DNA of 64,000 nt from Maea johnstoni (GCA_963942565.1 OZ012684.1:62252846-62316845), one strand, 5' to 3'. Shown: positions 12,869 through 25,349, counted from the stretch's first letter. Notes: generated from the sequence alone by a model not told the origin. Numbers and translations are program-made.

Positions 12869-13673
12869 TTAACCCTTGTCACGTTACGGCCGGAATATTC
12901 CGGTTTCAGTCCCCACGGGCCCAGAAACTGAGACCGGAATATTCCGGGCAAATGAACACTCAATTGTACGCCACATTTCATACATCAAGTGTGGCGTACA
13001 ATCAGGAAGACAGCTAGAAGTTATTCAGCTGTTATGGCGAAATAACTTGAGAATAGGTGAAATAAATATCTCACCTATTCTCACATGTCTTTCCTTGTCA
13101 AATTGACAAGGAAAAACATTAGTATTATTCATTTAAGATCGATAGAAATGAAAAAAAACGATGTTTTGGCTTGTCAAGACCGGCACAGCGCCGGCCGGTC
13201 GGCAGATTTACGACCACTTCCGTTTTTTTCCAACGATCGCGATTGCTTCATCCCTGACATCCTAAATTCAATAAAGTTAATATTTGCATGAAATAGATGT
13301 CAGGGAATCAGAATATGATGTTTGTTTTTCGAAATAAATTTGTTTTGTAACTGTATTGATCGTTTTAAAACAAGTGCGAAGCAATTTCCTTCGCACTCGC
13401 TTCAGCCGCTATTTTGAAATATCGGTCTATTTTCAGATTTTCGCTGCACTTTACACAATCGTAATAAATACTTTCCATGTTTGTTTCTGAATAAATTTTA
13501 CATATTCCGAAAGCCAAGAAACATATCTATTTGAATATATAACTTTCTGAATTGTTTATTGGGCGGTTGACAAAATAGAGACTTGAATGCAAGTAGGTGC
13601 ATTGCTTACGGCAAACGGATTTAGAAATCGAATTTGGCTTATTTGCCGTAAACAAGTCCTGACAACGTGTTAA
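12869..13673. mobile_element. TTAA-bounded multi-hairpin element
   Basis: Between TTAA at 12869 and TTAA at 13670 lie serial perfect or near-perfect stem-loops: CCGGAATATTCCGG at 12890-12903 and 12934-12947 (themselves paired through TTTCAGT/ACTGAGA); ATTGTACGCCACA 12963-12975 with 12990-13002; GAGAATAGGTGA 13049-13060 with 13071-13082; a TTCCTTGTCA palindrome at 13091-13113; GACCGG/CCGGTC near 13179-13200; TCCCTGACATC 13251-13261 with 13296-13306; GTGCGAAG 13374-13381 with 13389-13396; and TTACGGCAAA 13606-13615 with 13642-13651. The termini match only weakly (CTTGTCACGTTACGG against CACGTTGTCAGG). CpG content is raised. The boundaries and the mobile nature are inference; the hairpins are direct. 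Confidence 0.5.
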
Positions 13674-14984
13674 CCATCATGTTTGAAGCCTTCGAAAAAG
13701 GCTATAACTGATGGTTCAACACAAAATAAAGACAACATAAGGAGGATAAGAAGGTAGGGAATCGCCATATGTATTTATTTGTATTTCTATTGCAGGTTTT
13801 AACTATTATGGGAATTTTATACCAGTGTTGTTGCGCCAGAAAGTTAGCGAACTTCAGATCACAAAATGGCGGCCATAAATCAACAATTTCGTTTTGAGTT
13901 CAAGTGTTGATTTGGGGTGCAAAACTTGAGAATTTTCAAATAAAAATCACATGAGTCGATTGAGGACGTTTGAATTGTGTTATATATTAATGTTTTACAT
14001 TTCAGATTTTCTTTTTTCCATTGGTTTATAGCGCTATCGAATTGAGGTAATTGAAATTTTAGAATTCATTTTGATGCGCTCTCAGAATTCGTTCCTGACA
14101 AAATTTACTTGCTTTCCATTTACTTTAGGATGGTTCATAACAAAATAAAACAAATAAACAAATAATAGTCATCAGCCTATTTATTAGTTTCTGACAAGGA
14201 TTCTGAATATATGGTTTTCATGAGAAGATACTCATGTAAAACTTAAGAAATCTCAGGCTAAAGTGGGGCTAATGAATTATAAATACTTGCTTTTCAGTAA
14301 TCATTTTTCAAAATCTGCATGCATTCTACTATTCCTTAGTTTTATACTGATCTCTCCTAATATTATCTACTAGTTCTTTATTAAAAAAAAACATACTATT
14401 AAAAAGAACAAGAACAGTAGTTTCAGGTAGTATTTTTTTATTTCAGATTCTTTGAATATTTTGCATTTTATGGCTGTAGAAACTTACACCCCGCAGGCAG
14501 TGCAACTGCCCCCACTGACAGCGCAACAGCAATGCAACATAATTTGTTGCAAAAAAACAATACAGTTCTGGGGCCCTAGCCCCCGCCAGACAATGCAGCA
14601 GGATGAGGGTTAAGCAAAATAAAGATTGTTTTTTGTTAGTTTTTTTGCAAATTATGCAAAATTGAGTTCCCATGAGGGAACATGTTGCTATTTTAATTTT
14701 TCATTTTGATTGGTCAATGAAATTTCAGGTAGTCATCATTTGTCTCCTGGGTAAGCTGATGGGATAAGTTCAGAACTAGGTGAGGACCTAATAATACATC
14801 AAAAATACATTCAACTAAAGATTTTAGTTTTTAATTAATGCTTTATGCATTTCATGCTTTGAGCAAAAAATCATCACTTAATTACGCTAACCTTTTTGTT
14901 TTAGCAGTAACTATGTCCACACTACATAATTTTGTTTTCCATAGGTGATTACACGTGTAAATGTATGTGCAAACAAGTATTACA
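13674..14984. other. Intron with one TTAA-type relic
   Basis: A lone end GCAGGATGAGGG-TTAA at 14601-14613, M2-like when reversed (CCCTCATCCTGCTGC), marks a decayed element starting perhaps near 14480. Nothing else was recognised. Confidence 0.45.
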
Positions 14985-15208
14985 TTAACCCAACTAATGC
15001 TAAAGAGTTCCTCTTGAAATATTGTAGTCTGGATCTGAGATATCTTTCACAATAACTTGAAAGATTGCAAAATATTTGAAGGAGAGTTGTAGGTCAGGCA
15101 ATCCTATCAACATTTCTCCTTCCATATTTTCCAAGCTATCTTTTCACTTGAAAGATTTCATCAAAATTTTAAGGTTGGTTTTGGCTGCTGTGGTCGCTAA
15201 TGGGTTAA
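14985..15208 (+). mobile_element. M1 MITE, first of a three-element cluster
   Basis: TTAACCCAACTAATGC at 14985 and CGCTAATGGGTTAA ending 15208, with the full M1 core between (AAATATTTGAAGGAGAGTTG). Confidence 0.85.
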
Positions 15209-15253
15209 TCCAACTTTGTAATACCAATGAAATAACCATTACACAAGAATTAC

Positions 15254-15483
15254 TTAACCCATTCACACTCAGAGACCTCCTAGAAAGTATCGTCTGCTAC
15301 TCTCATACTTTTCAAAATAACTTTGGAATCAAGCAAAAGTTCACAAAATATTTGAAGGAGAGTTGTTGTTTGAATTCTCTTTAACATTTCTACTTCATTT
15401 TCTTTCCAAAAAATGCTTATGTTAGAAAAATATTTCCAAAATTGTCAAGCCTGTTTTGGCCACTCTGAGTGTTAATGGGTTAA
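15254..15483 (+). mobile_element. M1 MITE, second of the cluster
   Basis: TTAACCCATTCACACTC at 15254, GAGTGTTAATGGGTTAA ending 15483. Same orientation as its neighbours. It shares the TTAA at 15480-15483 with the next copy. Confidence 0.85.
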
Positions 15484-15681
15484 CCCACTCATGCCTGGAG
15501 GTATTAGATATCTTTTGATAATCACTTTGGAATGAATCATTAGTACACTAAGTATTCACAGGGGAGTTGCTGGATGAATTCTAACGAACAAATATTTTCT
15601 GGAAAATGGCCTGTATAAAAGATATAACCAAAATCTCCAGGATGCTTGAGGGTGCAATACAGCTAGGTATGAAGGGGTTAA
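15480..15681 (+). mobile_element. M1-related MITE abutting the previous copy at a shared TTAA
   Basis: TTAACCCACTCATGCCTGG at 15480 and GTATGAAGGGGTTAA ending 15681. The interior is diverged and shorter (202 bp). Insertion into the terminal TTAA of an existing copy explains the arrangement. Confidence 0.75.
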
Positions 15682-15929
15682 TCAGGTGAGAATTCCGAGA
15701 ATACCTGTGAAGTTCCAGGATGTAACTGTTAAGTGAAGTTCCAGGATAATGACGCCTGCGGATTTCCTAGGAGACAGGAGACAAGGTATGCCCCTAGGTT
15801 GGGGTCAGAAAGTCATGTGTACCTTTCCCAGAATACTGACAGAATTCTTGAGATTGTTCAGTTCATGTTACCTGTTGACAATTATTCACCTGGTCAACAG
15901 AGTGGGTAAATAAGGATATGTTATATGAT

Positions 15930-15941
15930 ACATATATATAC

Positions 15942-15976
<35 letters not shown>

Positions 15977-15979
15977 TAT

Positions 15980-16050
<71 letters not shown>

Positions 16051-16056
16051 TATATT
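15930..16056. repeat. (AT)n/(ATAC)n microsatellite
   Basis: Alternating AT with ATAC/ATGT interruptions, next to the coding-like island at 16094. Confidence 0.95.
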
Positions 16057-16093
16057 TAAATGATTTTCTTTGTTTTTTGCATGCATTCCTGCT

Positions 16094-16347
16094 CTATACT
16101 GACTGTTTGAGCTTTTGTTGTTTTTTGACAATATGCATGTCTTCAAAATCAAAACTGTCAATGATTTTGTGCACAAAGGTCTCAGACAAAGCCAGTTGAA
16201 AGAGAGTTTGAATTTCCTCGGCGTAGGCCTTAAAGGCATCTGCATGCAATATCCAGGTGAACGTCTCACCTGCGCTGACAGGAACTCCTTCTCTCTCACG
16301 ACGGGTCTGCCATTAAGCCGGAGCACGCGGAATGGAGGTGACAACCT
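16094..16347 (-). pseudogene. Unrecognised coding-like stretch, possibly a gene relic or terminal exon
   Basis: A relatively GC-rich 250-bp island next to an (AT)n tract. On the minus strand the upstream part reads [20 protein letters not shown] in one frame. The downstream part reads [20 protein letters not shown] and continues with [16 protein letters not shown] to a TAG at 16094-16096 in another frame. Both look protein-like. The change of frame falls at GCGCAG/GTGAGA (about 16265-16275), so it could be a splice signal or a small indel in a decayed copy. A possible acceptor CTCTAG lies at 16348-16353. No family is recognised. Confidence 0.3.
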
Positions 16348-16651
16348 CTAGAGGAGTATCCTTCAGGCTAGAACACTTAACTTGAGTCACACATCAATAA
16401 TTCAACTTCAGGCATTGAGAACCTTCAGCGCACCCAGCTGGACACAGCAATAGCGGGATTTTTCATCAAATCCTCTAATCCAATCGCAGTGGTGCTATTG
16501 GTAGAATTAATGGCAGGAATCATGGGGTGTGCCGCACATATAAACAATGGGAGCAAAATCAATGGCTAGGCGAGAGAGAAAATTAAAGGTTTCCAAGCCA
16601 TCCAATGTGAGTTCCTCTAGAATTACTGCCCAAGACTGCTATACACCGTCC

Positions 16652-16880
16652 TTAACCCATACATGCTCAAGAGGTCCTCTATAAATTGTTGTCTGGATCT
16701 TTGATATTTATGAAAATAACTAATGAATTGAGAATAATTTTACAAGATATTTGAAGGATATAAGTTGCTATTGTTCTGGTAAACATTTCTCTTTCAAGTA
16801 ATTTTTCAATTATGGTTTAGCCTGAGAGATTTCATCGAAATTGTCCAGCTGCTTTGCACCCCTGTGAGTATTAGTGTTAA
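16652..16880 (+). mobile_element. M1 MITE
   Basis: TTAACCCATACATGCTC at 16652, GAGTATTAGTGTTAA ending 16880, 229 bp. The core (TTGTTGTCTGGATC, GAGAGATTTCATCG) is well preserved. Confidence 0.82.
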
Positions 16881-17011
16881 TGCCAGTCACCTTTCCCAGC
16901 TAGAAAAAGTGGCCAGGTGGACTTAACAGTATAGGGGATTAAGATTTGTGAGTTGAATAAGAGGATTAACTGGTGAGAAACAATGCCTATTGTAATCCGA
17001 TCACCCCTGCC

Positions 17012-17243
17012 TTAACCCATACACACTTAGAGCAGTCAAAACAAGCTCACAATTTAGGTAACATTTTTTTAACAAAAGAATTTCTTGGAAAATCTCTGAA
17101 GGAGAAATGTTAACTCAAAAGCAGTAACAGCCACTCTCCTTCAAATATTTTAGGAACTCTGTCTTTATCTTTAGTTATTTTCAAAAGTATGAGAGTAGCA
17201 AACAATATACTTTCTAGAGAAAATCTGAGTGTGAATAAGTTAA
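17012..17243 (-). mobile_element. M1 MITE, reverse
   Basis: TTAACCCATACACACTTAGAG at 17012 (key ends only) and GAGTGTGAATAAGTTAA ending 17243. Internal CTCTCCTTCAAATATTTTAG is the reverse of the family core. Confidence 0.8.
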
Positions 17244-17402
17244 GCCATATGCTGATGGACTGTTAAGGGCCAGGTTGAAGCTAAGTTGCATATTTGATGA
17301 GGCTCATACCTGCGTCTGCATCAGCAGGTTCAATCTTAAGTGCAACAGTGTAATCAACATGCTACGTTCACTTGGCAAGCAACAAATTTGTAAATGAATA
17401 TT

Positions 17403-17603
17403 TTAACTCTTTCATGCCCAGTCTCCCCAGATGATTGGATCATAGGCAATCAAAGCTACTTTTAAGTACATTTCGTGAACATATTTGTAGATTACCAAGA
17501 ACCATTTAATATGAAAATACCTCACAATAATATTCTTAAATTTTTTGAAAATGTAATCCTTTTTAATTTATAGAACTACCAGCTCATTTTATAAATGGGT
17601 TAA
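17403..17603. mobile_element. TTAA-flanked MITE, unclassified
   Basis: TTAACTCTTTCATGCCC at 17403 and ATAAATGGGTTAA ending 17603, 201 bp. The ends resemble M1 but the interior does not align by eye with M1 or M2. Confidence 0.55.
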
Positions 17604-17839
17604 GCAAATGATTATACATCTCGCATCATACATGGATGATGTGTTTGCTCAAAAACCATTACGAATGACCCATAAGTGCAAAATGCATAACAAAACTGAT
17701 TAACGTTACAAAAGCTCTATCAGGCCAGCCATTTTCCACAAGCTCTAGGTAAAATTGACTTAACATAAAATATAAAGAATTGAAATATTTCCTAACACAT
17801 AATAGAATAAAGTGGAAATGGATTAAGGTGCATATTATT

Positions 17840-17960
17840 ATTATCATCATCATCATCCTTACACTCATTACTATTATTATTACTATTATTATTATTGTTA
17901 TCATTATCATTATTTTCATCATCATTATTATTAGTAGTGGTAGTAGTAGAAGTAGTAGTC

Positions 17961-18018
<58 letters not shown>

Positions 18019-18115
18019 CTGTTGTTGTTGTTGTAATACTAGTACTTGTTGTATTACTATCATAATCATCATCATCATCAACATCATCAGCCTCAGCCTC
18101 CTCCTTCTCATCACC
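17840..18115. repeat. Compound trinucleotide microsatellite (ATT/ATC, AGT, GTT, ATC)
   Basis: ATT/ATC units run to about 17930, then AGT units to about 18017, GTT units and ATC units. It creates poly-Leu, poly-Ser and poly-Thr frames of up to 222 codons, none a gene. Confidence 0.95.
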
Positions 18116-19646
18116 ATGACTGTTAACGTCATCTTCATCATTTTGGCCTGCCATAATGTAATTAACACGTTCAGATTACTGTAAAAAGCATTGATTAAAA
18201 TGATATTCACCAATATCAAAACCAAACCATTCTCCCTGCACTCTATTGTTTCTGGCCATTGTTCCATTGTTTCCTGGCTGCAGACCTCTCCATGAGGCTT
18301 GTTGTGTGGTATAGCTCTGATATTCATTACCCTGCCGCCCTAATGGCCGGCGGCCATCAACAGCTAGCTGGAGTCACGTCATCCCATCCCCACCTAATAG
18401 CAATGTAATTTCCAATTGCCTGACATGTACTACTTAATGCTGAATGGAATTAAAGACATGTTGTTTTTCCTCTTTGTCCTTCGTTTTTTTGTTTCCTCCC
18501 AAACCATGAGTCAGCGGGGTGGCTTAATGACAAGGCAAACACCATAAGAAGCAATTGGCTTTGTATTATGTTTGCCTGTGACTGGTGAATGGGCAGGGCA
18601 TTTGCCATGACATGATATTCTGCGCAGGTTAAAATGCATTCACTGGAATGCATTGCCAAGTGAGCCTGTAACACAGCAGTTTAATCACTTTACCCCAGGC
18701 TTTATTCCAATTACACTGCAGCTGGGGAAGCACAAGGAATGACTGAGCATGAATTCTAGATGATTTTTATCAGTTAGTATAATTACCTTTATTTTGAATG
18801 ATCATATAATCAATACTTAGCGAAATATGCATAACCAAAAAGCATCATGAATATTTGAATTTAAAGTTATAAATTTTGTGTTTAAGCCAATAATTAGACC
18901 ATGCCAGAATATGGACAAACAGTATTCAACAATAATTGATATAAATTATACACATATAACTGTCCAATTAGCAATTAGCAGACAAAATTTTGAAAACTGA
19001 TATTATTAGAAGAGGTTTCCCATGATCCCCTTATATAAAGTATGTCTTTCATATAAAAAAATTAAAAATATTTTCAAATAGGACAATTTTGGAACCATCA
19101 AATTTATTCTAAAACTTGAGAATTTTCATCTAGGTTGCATATCTATCGTTATCTTTTTAAAAAGAATCATTTTTACAGTAATTGGACAATTTCCATCAAT
19201 AATATTGTAAAGCTACGATTAGGTTTTTTAAAAGCTAAAGATTTATATAACACTGGAACCTGAGCCCAATCAAATGGCGTGGGTAGTTCTTGATTAGCCA
19301 GGAAACTTGATCAATCATGAGAGCAATAAACACTGAATCAGTTATCCATGAGAATATCTATGATAAACTCAGAAAACGCGAATAATAAATGAACTATAAG
19401 TGAACTGTGGATCAGTGTCATCATTTCATCACCATAACTAAATGAGGCTTTCCTGATCCTGCACCCCGTGTCTATAAAGAAGCCTCCCTAAAAGGCATAA
19501 ATCCTGATACCTCCTGATAAGCCTTATAGGAACACCTCCTACAGTCACAGATGAGGAGATGAGAATGAAGAGGGAATTTTCTGGTTGATAGCAAGGTCAT
19601 AGGAAGGTCGTGATATGGATATCGACACATCCATCATTATGCTACT
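18116..19646. other. Intron, nothing recognised
   Basis: No repeats or coding signals seen. The AAATGGCCGGCGGCCATC-like palindrome near 18340-18357 (GGCCGGCGGCC) is the only notable word. Confidence 0.45.
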
Positions 19647-19874
19647 TTAACCCATTCATGCCTGGAGATCTACTTGACCAGGGTCGTCTGAACCGGTCAC
19701 ATTTTTTGAAAATAACTTTAGAATGAAGCATAAAATGAAATATTTGAATCGAAGTTGCGGATAAAAATCTAGTGAACAATTCTCCCTGAAATATTTCCTA
19801 AATATCACTTTTGTTAGAGGGATGTGATTGCAAATGTCAAGCGGTTTTGGCTGCTACAGGCATGAATGGGTTAA
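19647..19874 (+). mobile_element. M1 MITE
   Basis: TTAACCCATTCATGCCTGG at 19647 and CAGGCATGAATGGGTTAA ending 19874; nearly perfect inverted ends. The interior belongs to the 'CCTGGAGATCTACTTGACC' subgroup also seen at 44884. Confidence 0.85.
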
Positions 19875-21234
19875 TATATAAAGTGAGAGAGTGAAGTCTA
19901 ACTTTTGCACCATTTTTGTCCAAAAAAGGGAACATTTGACTGGCGAACACTGTAATATCCTGACTTAATTGTTTAGTGAGAAAACGAATTAATTAGCGTT
20001 ACTTATCAATAAAATAGAATTAGGTGCTACTTAATGGACTCTAAATGATATGGGCATAAGTTACCACAGCCCCTAGTATAAGAGTAACTCATATAATGCT
20101 CTTAATCAATATTAAGCTTTTAATGAAAATGGTCAGTAAGCAATATGAGTTTGACGCAAAGCCTAATTTCTCAAGGGCTTTTGACCTAAGGTTTCCAACA
20201 ACATTGTCAGTCCCTGATAACTGACAGTCGTAACTTTTTCGCCAGACCCGAAGGAGACACTTAAAAGAGAACGCTTTCATGTGTAATGCAATTTCTTGGC
20301 GCGTTTTACATTAGAGCTAAGTGCAGTATCCCTCTTTCCGTGAGCATCATCAGGTTTTGGTGGTCCCCAGTAACAGATGCTTCTATAGGTTAATGGACAA
20401 GAGATAATTAGACAATAGATGAAAATGCTGGTAAGTATGCTGTAATTGATCTACACCTTAATGAGATCTCCTGAAGATCCTCATTAAAAATGTGAAATGT
20501 TTCAAAATCACTAATTAAATATAAAATCTATCTTATTTTATTCAGGCCTGGAGATAACTCCAGGTCTGACAACTCTGAACTCAATATCCTATTGAAATAG
20601 AGGAATATTTGAAAAGGGAAATTCTTACTTTCATTTCAGTGCTATAAGTGACCGTGATTATAGTTATCTAAATTTATCCATCAGTTCATTTCAAGATGGA
20701 CATAGGAGTAACATTTGATACAGTTAAATCAATGTGTCAGGTAAAAAAATGATCATGATGAATATATTTTTCATAAAATGGAAACAGTTATTGATTTTAA
20801 AATATTTGAATTAACCTTCATTAGAATTTTAATCTTTAAAAGGTCTCATAAAATACTTTTCAAATAAATGTATTTCCTATTTCAAAACAAACCCAATGAC
20901 CCTAACATCCAGCATTATCCCTGGTACATGATATATAGCATTGCATCACTTTCTTTGCACGTTCCTTGTACCTCCATAACAGCTAGTAGGGAGCCATGTA
21001 AAGAATCAGGTCATCAAAGATGATCTCCCCTGGAAGGAAAGTCTTGTTGGCCTGAGTTCTTTACATGAGTTATGCAATGTGCTGGAACCAGAGACACTGA
21101 CGCCATATGCGATGGCCTTATGGAAGATACAATATATAACAACAGCACAATGCTCTTCACTTTCCTGACCATTCTGTTCTGTCATAGCTTCCGTTATGAC
21201 ATATCGCTCGTTTTCATGCTAACTGTGCAGGGTC

Positions 21235-21451
21235 TTAACTCTTATGCTGCTGGTGGCTTATTTGGCCAATACAAAATGTTGCAAAAAATCTGAAAAATGA
21301 TTGAAACCCTGACACACGGTTACTCATCTAAGAGTACTCAGCGCAAGCTTTTCAATAAATACCAACATGACAGGGTTTAGATGGCTTTCCGAAATCTTTG
21401 CATCCTTGCGCTTTGGACAAAAGAAGCCTCGATCAGCATTGAAAGGGATAA
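21235..21451 (+). mobile_element. M2 MITE
   Basis: TTAACTCTTATGCTGCTGG at 21235; CAGCATTGAAAGGGATAA ending 21451. Interior words GATTGAAACCCTG, GAGTACTCAGCGC and CAACATGACAGGGTTTAGA match the 6614 copy. Confidence 0.85.
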
Positions 21452-21742
21452 GCAGTAGGAGTAATGTATAGAGCCAAACAAACCTTGGAATATCAAGAAA
21501 TCCTAGGATTTCCTAAGAACTCTCAGGTACATTTGGTAAGGGATTAATAATTTCCATACCACACAAACATGACAGTATGGTGGCTGACTCAGTTTCTAAG
21601 AACAACTCTCCTACAGATACATAGGTGGTTTTGACAGCTCATAACATTCATAAAATGGAATACCTAGGAAGTCCTTGGACAGTGCTGTATAATTGTACAA
21701 TGCTATGAAAAATTGAAAATGCTTAATGTTTTCCTATGAAGT

Positions 21743-21973
21743 TTAACCCATTAACACTTAAAAGTTCCTCCAGAAATTGTTGTCTGGTTCGACGATACTT
21801 TCGACAATAACTTTTGAATTAAGAATAATTTTACAGAACATTTAAAGAAGAGTTGTGGATAATACTCCGATGAACATTTCTTCTCCAAAAACTTTGCCAA
21901 TTCTGCTTTAGCCTGAAAGATTTCATCAAAATTGTCAGGCTGGTTTTGGCCGCTGTGAGCATTAATGGGTTAA
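21743..21973 (+). mobile_element. M1 MITE, best-preserved copy
   Basis: TTAACCCATTAACACTTAA at 21743 and GAGCATTAATGGGTTAA ending 21973, 231 bp with all family words present. Useful as the reference copy. Confidence 0.9.
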
Positions 21974-23339
21974 GCAACACTTGGTATTAGCCCCCCACAC
22001 TCTCTTACAATGAAACATCTGAGATTTGAACATATTTAGTAGAACCAGGGCAGAGATATAAACATTAAAACAATTTAGGTGCTCACATCTCAGAGGTTCT
22101 AACCGAAAGTAGATATATTGAAACTCTATCTGATTTGTGCTAGCATCTGAGAATATCAGTACCAGTGCAGCACAATTTATGTACATATGTGGAATATTTC
22201 TGAATGTACTGTATTTGCACCAAATTGGAACAAAATTGTTCTAATTTGATGTATTTACAGTACGTTTCATTTTTGAGTAAGTTGGAAGGTAAACAGTGTT
22301 CACAATAGGTGTTCACAGCATGTTCACTGTAAAAGCCTTATTTTTGTGTTTTTTCTATGGCTTTGGTTAAAAAGTACACCCTCCTCGAAAAATTATTTGG
22401 CCTAATTCTTGAATCCACTAATTTTGCCAATGTCTCTAGTAGTTTTGCAAACACATAAATAATAATTAGAAATTTCCACCCATCATTTATATTTAAATGA
22501 GTATGAGTGATTTATTTCACTAATAAAGGCAGATTTTTCTTGGTAAAAGGGCTATTAATGTTGCATCTAGTAGGGCTGTATTGAGACTCAGCGGTACTGT
22601 GTAAACAGCCACTGATTATGATGGATTACAGAACAGTCCATTTCCCCACCAAAGATTAGATTAAATACCCAAACAGATTACCAACTTCAGAATATAAATG
22701 TTTTATTGATACACAATCAATCAATTAATACTGATGCATGAGGTAAATATTCTCTCAAAAACACTTGAGGACTATAAACATGGTGAATCAAGACAAATGT
22801 GAAAGTAAGCGATCACTTTTTCAGCCTATGACAATTTCTTTATCACTGGTTAACCAAATACACATTTCTAATATCTGAGCAGAGGATCATAAATGGCAGA
22901 GGATCATAAATGGCAGGTTTTCATTGATGATCTTATACCATGCAATTACAATGTCAACTGGAAACCTCATAAGTAGAAAACTTCTTTGTAGATCAAGAAA
23001 CTGTACAAAACTCTAGTATTTACTCATGGACTTCTGTAAATTGTCCAACTCGGCTGTGCATTTTTTATTGCCTCTAGGTCGACTCCCACTGCGTAAGGTT
23101 TCACTAAACACTAAAGTAGGTCTGTTACAATACTCGGGGGTGCAGTATTATGATTCCTCCGCTCACTGCCATCAGTATAGCAACCACTCCTCTTCCCCTC
23201 CCCTCTGGCTTCCAGCTCATACCTTAATCAATGTAGCCACAACATCATAAACACTCCTAAAAACATGAGCCCATAACTTGAGAGTCAACGACTTGTGATC
23301 TCAGGTGAGTCCTTTCCCAGTTCCCCTGATGCTGGTGTA

Positions 23340-23490
23340 ATGTTATGATTTTTCTAAGCTGCGGCTGCTGCTGCTGCTGCTGCGGGCAGAGGGACCTCCA
23401 TTGTGATATAAGCTGCAGCCAGGCACCTGCGTCCCCCCCCTCCTCCTCCTCCTCCTCCTCCTCCTCATCCTCCCCCTCCTCCTCCTCCTG
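23340..23490. repeat. CTG and CTC trinucleotide runs
   Basis: CTG units at about 23363-23384 and CTC/CCT units at about 23438-23490. They account for the Glu-rich minus frame. Confidence 0.9.
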
Positions 23491-23619
23491 TCTCCTCTCT
23501 AACCAGTAGCAACATACACCTGCATGCAATCCTAACCATAGTCTTAGCTTAAGCAATGCATTTGGGCATCATTTTAACCCACAATTAATCCACTAAAAAT
23601 CACCCCCCTTTTTTCTTGG

Positions 23620-23800
23620 TTTCAAACGAAAGGGGAGTGTCTGGGATTTATAAAAGTGAGAATCCATGGCGCCATATATGGTCAGACACTGGTACTAACA
23701 CCTAGACATTGAGCAAAAGATGTGAGACCTGAACAGTGAAAAGCATTTTATTCTACTGAAATCATAGACTAGGAGCAAGTCTATCAACCTACTAGCAGCC
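23620..23800. repeat. Dispersed repeat, copy 1
   Basis: Contains ACACCTAGACATTGAGCAAA, AACAGTGAAAAGCAT and GAAATCATAGACTAGGAGC, all found in the same order at 52760-52895. A fragment of its start (GGGATTTATGAAAGTG) also appears near 63235. The ends and class are unknown. Confidence 0.6.
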
Positions 23801-24548
23801 ACTAGTAGCACAGACATATCTACTACACAGTTGCACAGAGCTGAGCAGTGAGGACAATGCCAGGACAACTTGAGTGCTAATGTGGTCTACAGCCAAATGT
23901 AATAAACTAGCTGTATGTGATCTAAGTACACTGTGGCTGCAGTTGATTCAATACAAAGGACAACCCACACAGAAAAGACATAGTAGGAAACAAAATGATG
24001 TAGCATCTTGCACTTAACAACCCAAGGAAAATTAAAACAGTTCATAAAATGCTAAAATTGTAAAAAAGGTAATTACTGTGCAATTAAGTGGTCGTTCTTT
24101 AGAGAGAGAATAATTGCAATATGAAGTTTGTGAGGAAGCTATTTATGTAAAATGAACTATCTTTTGGGTGCACAACTTATGCATATATAAGTCAAAGATG
24201 ACTTCTTGAGGGCAAATCAAATTACTGGAAATGGACTTATCTGAATGAATCTAGAATGTTTGGTCTCTTCTGTGCCCTTGTGAAATACTAATAAAATTGC
24301 TCCATTATGAGGCTTGATAGACCTAAATTTCCCATTTTTCTTTGAAGCCTCAGAGAGTTTGTGCAATTATCTGTTTGAACCCCATTATACGCCAGGTCAG
24401 ATCTAATACTCTGAAACCCTGCAAAGAGCTGCGAAAAAAGAAACCCGTCTTGATTGAAAGGCGTCACAAATCACAAAGTTGATTAAACAGTGGCTAGAAG
24501 GTCAGTACTCAGAGCAGAACTATTCTATGATGGCTAACAATTACTTGA

Positions 24549-24766
24549 TTAAACCATTCACGCTTAAGAGTCCAATAAGAATTAATGTCCGGATCTACAA
24601 TACCTTTGACAATTATTTGTGAATTAAGAATAATGTTACAAAATGTTTGGAGTCGTTCTTATTATTACTTTTCGTCTTCTTACATTTTTCCAACTATGCT
24701 TTTGCCTGAAAGATTTCACCTTAGTTGTCAAGCTGCTTTTGGCAACTATGACCAGTACTGGGTTAA
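24549..24766 (+). mobile_element. M1 MITE, worn
   Basis: TTAAACCATTCACGCTTAAG at 24549 and CCAGTACTGGGTTAA ending 24766. The core words TTTTGCCTGAAAGATTTCA and TTAAGAATAATGTTACAAAA are present. The middle third is shortened. Confidence 0.8.
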
Positions 24767-25349
24767 ATGGTCTGGATTGAGATTTGGATTGAACAAAAGA
24801 CACAAGAGATTCCATCACTGACTATAGATCTCTTGACTCTATACTAGATCAAAAGCGTAGGTATCAAATATAGGTGGTCACTCATGGCTTATTCCTTGGT
24901 GGGTAATGGCAGGGATTTAACACCGCCCTAATGCTTGGAATATACCAAGGAAGTCCTAGGAGTTTCACAGGATAATCCTGAGAATTCCAAGGAGATCACA
25001 GCAATATTTGCTCAGGGCAGCATCCTATTGTGGACTTTTTTCCATTGTTGAATATTGGATCAAATGCATTTATTTAATCATGCTTTCCCTTGGCTAAACA
25101 ATAGATGGTGGTGAGTAGTGTACAAAAGCATCCAATCCTAACTTATTTCCAATTTCCTGATTAGTGGATATAGAGAGGAATGGATGATATGTGTTATTTT
25201 TACCTGAGCCTGGTTGGATGACAACAATGCATCAGCTTGATTAAATAGGTGATTAAGGTGTGTACTGAGTATGAGTGTTCTATCATCTCTCACCACACTC
25301 CCCCATGACGGCTTAAGAGTGTAATTGTCATGTGATGGCTTTAGTGGCA

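Noticed and set aside
17659-18327. 222-codon poly-Leu frame and overlapping poly-Ser and poly-Thr frames
   Set aside because: Created by AGT/ATC/GTT trinucleotide repeats read in three frames; flanks are not coding-like.
23257-23556. Glu-rich minus-strand frame
   Set aside because: CTC/CTG repeats; no domain and no splice context.
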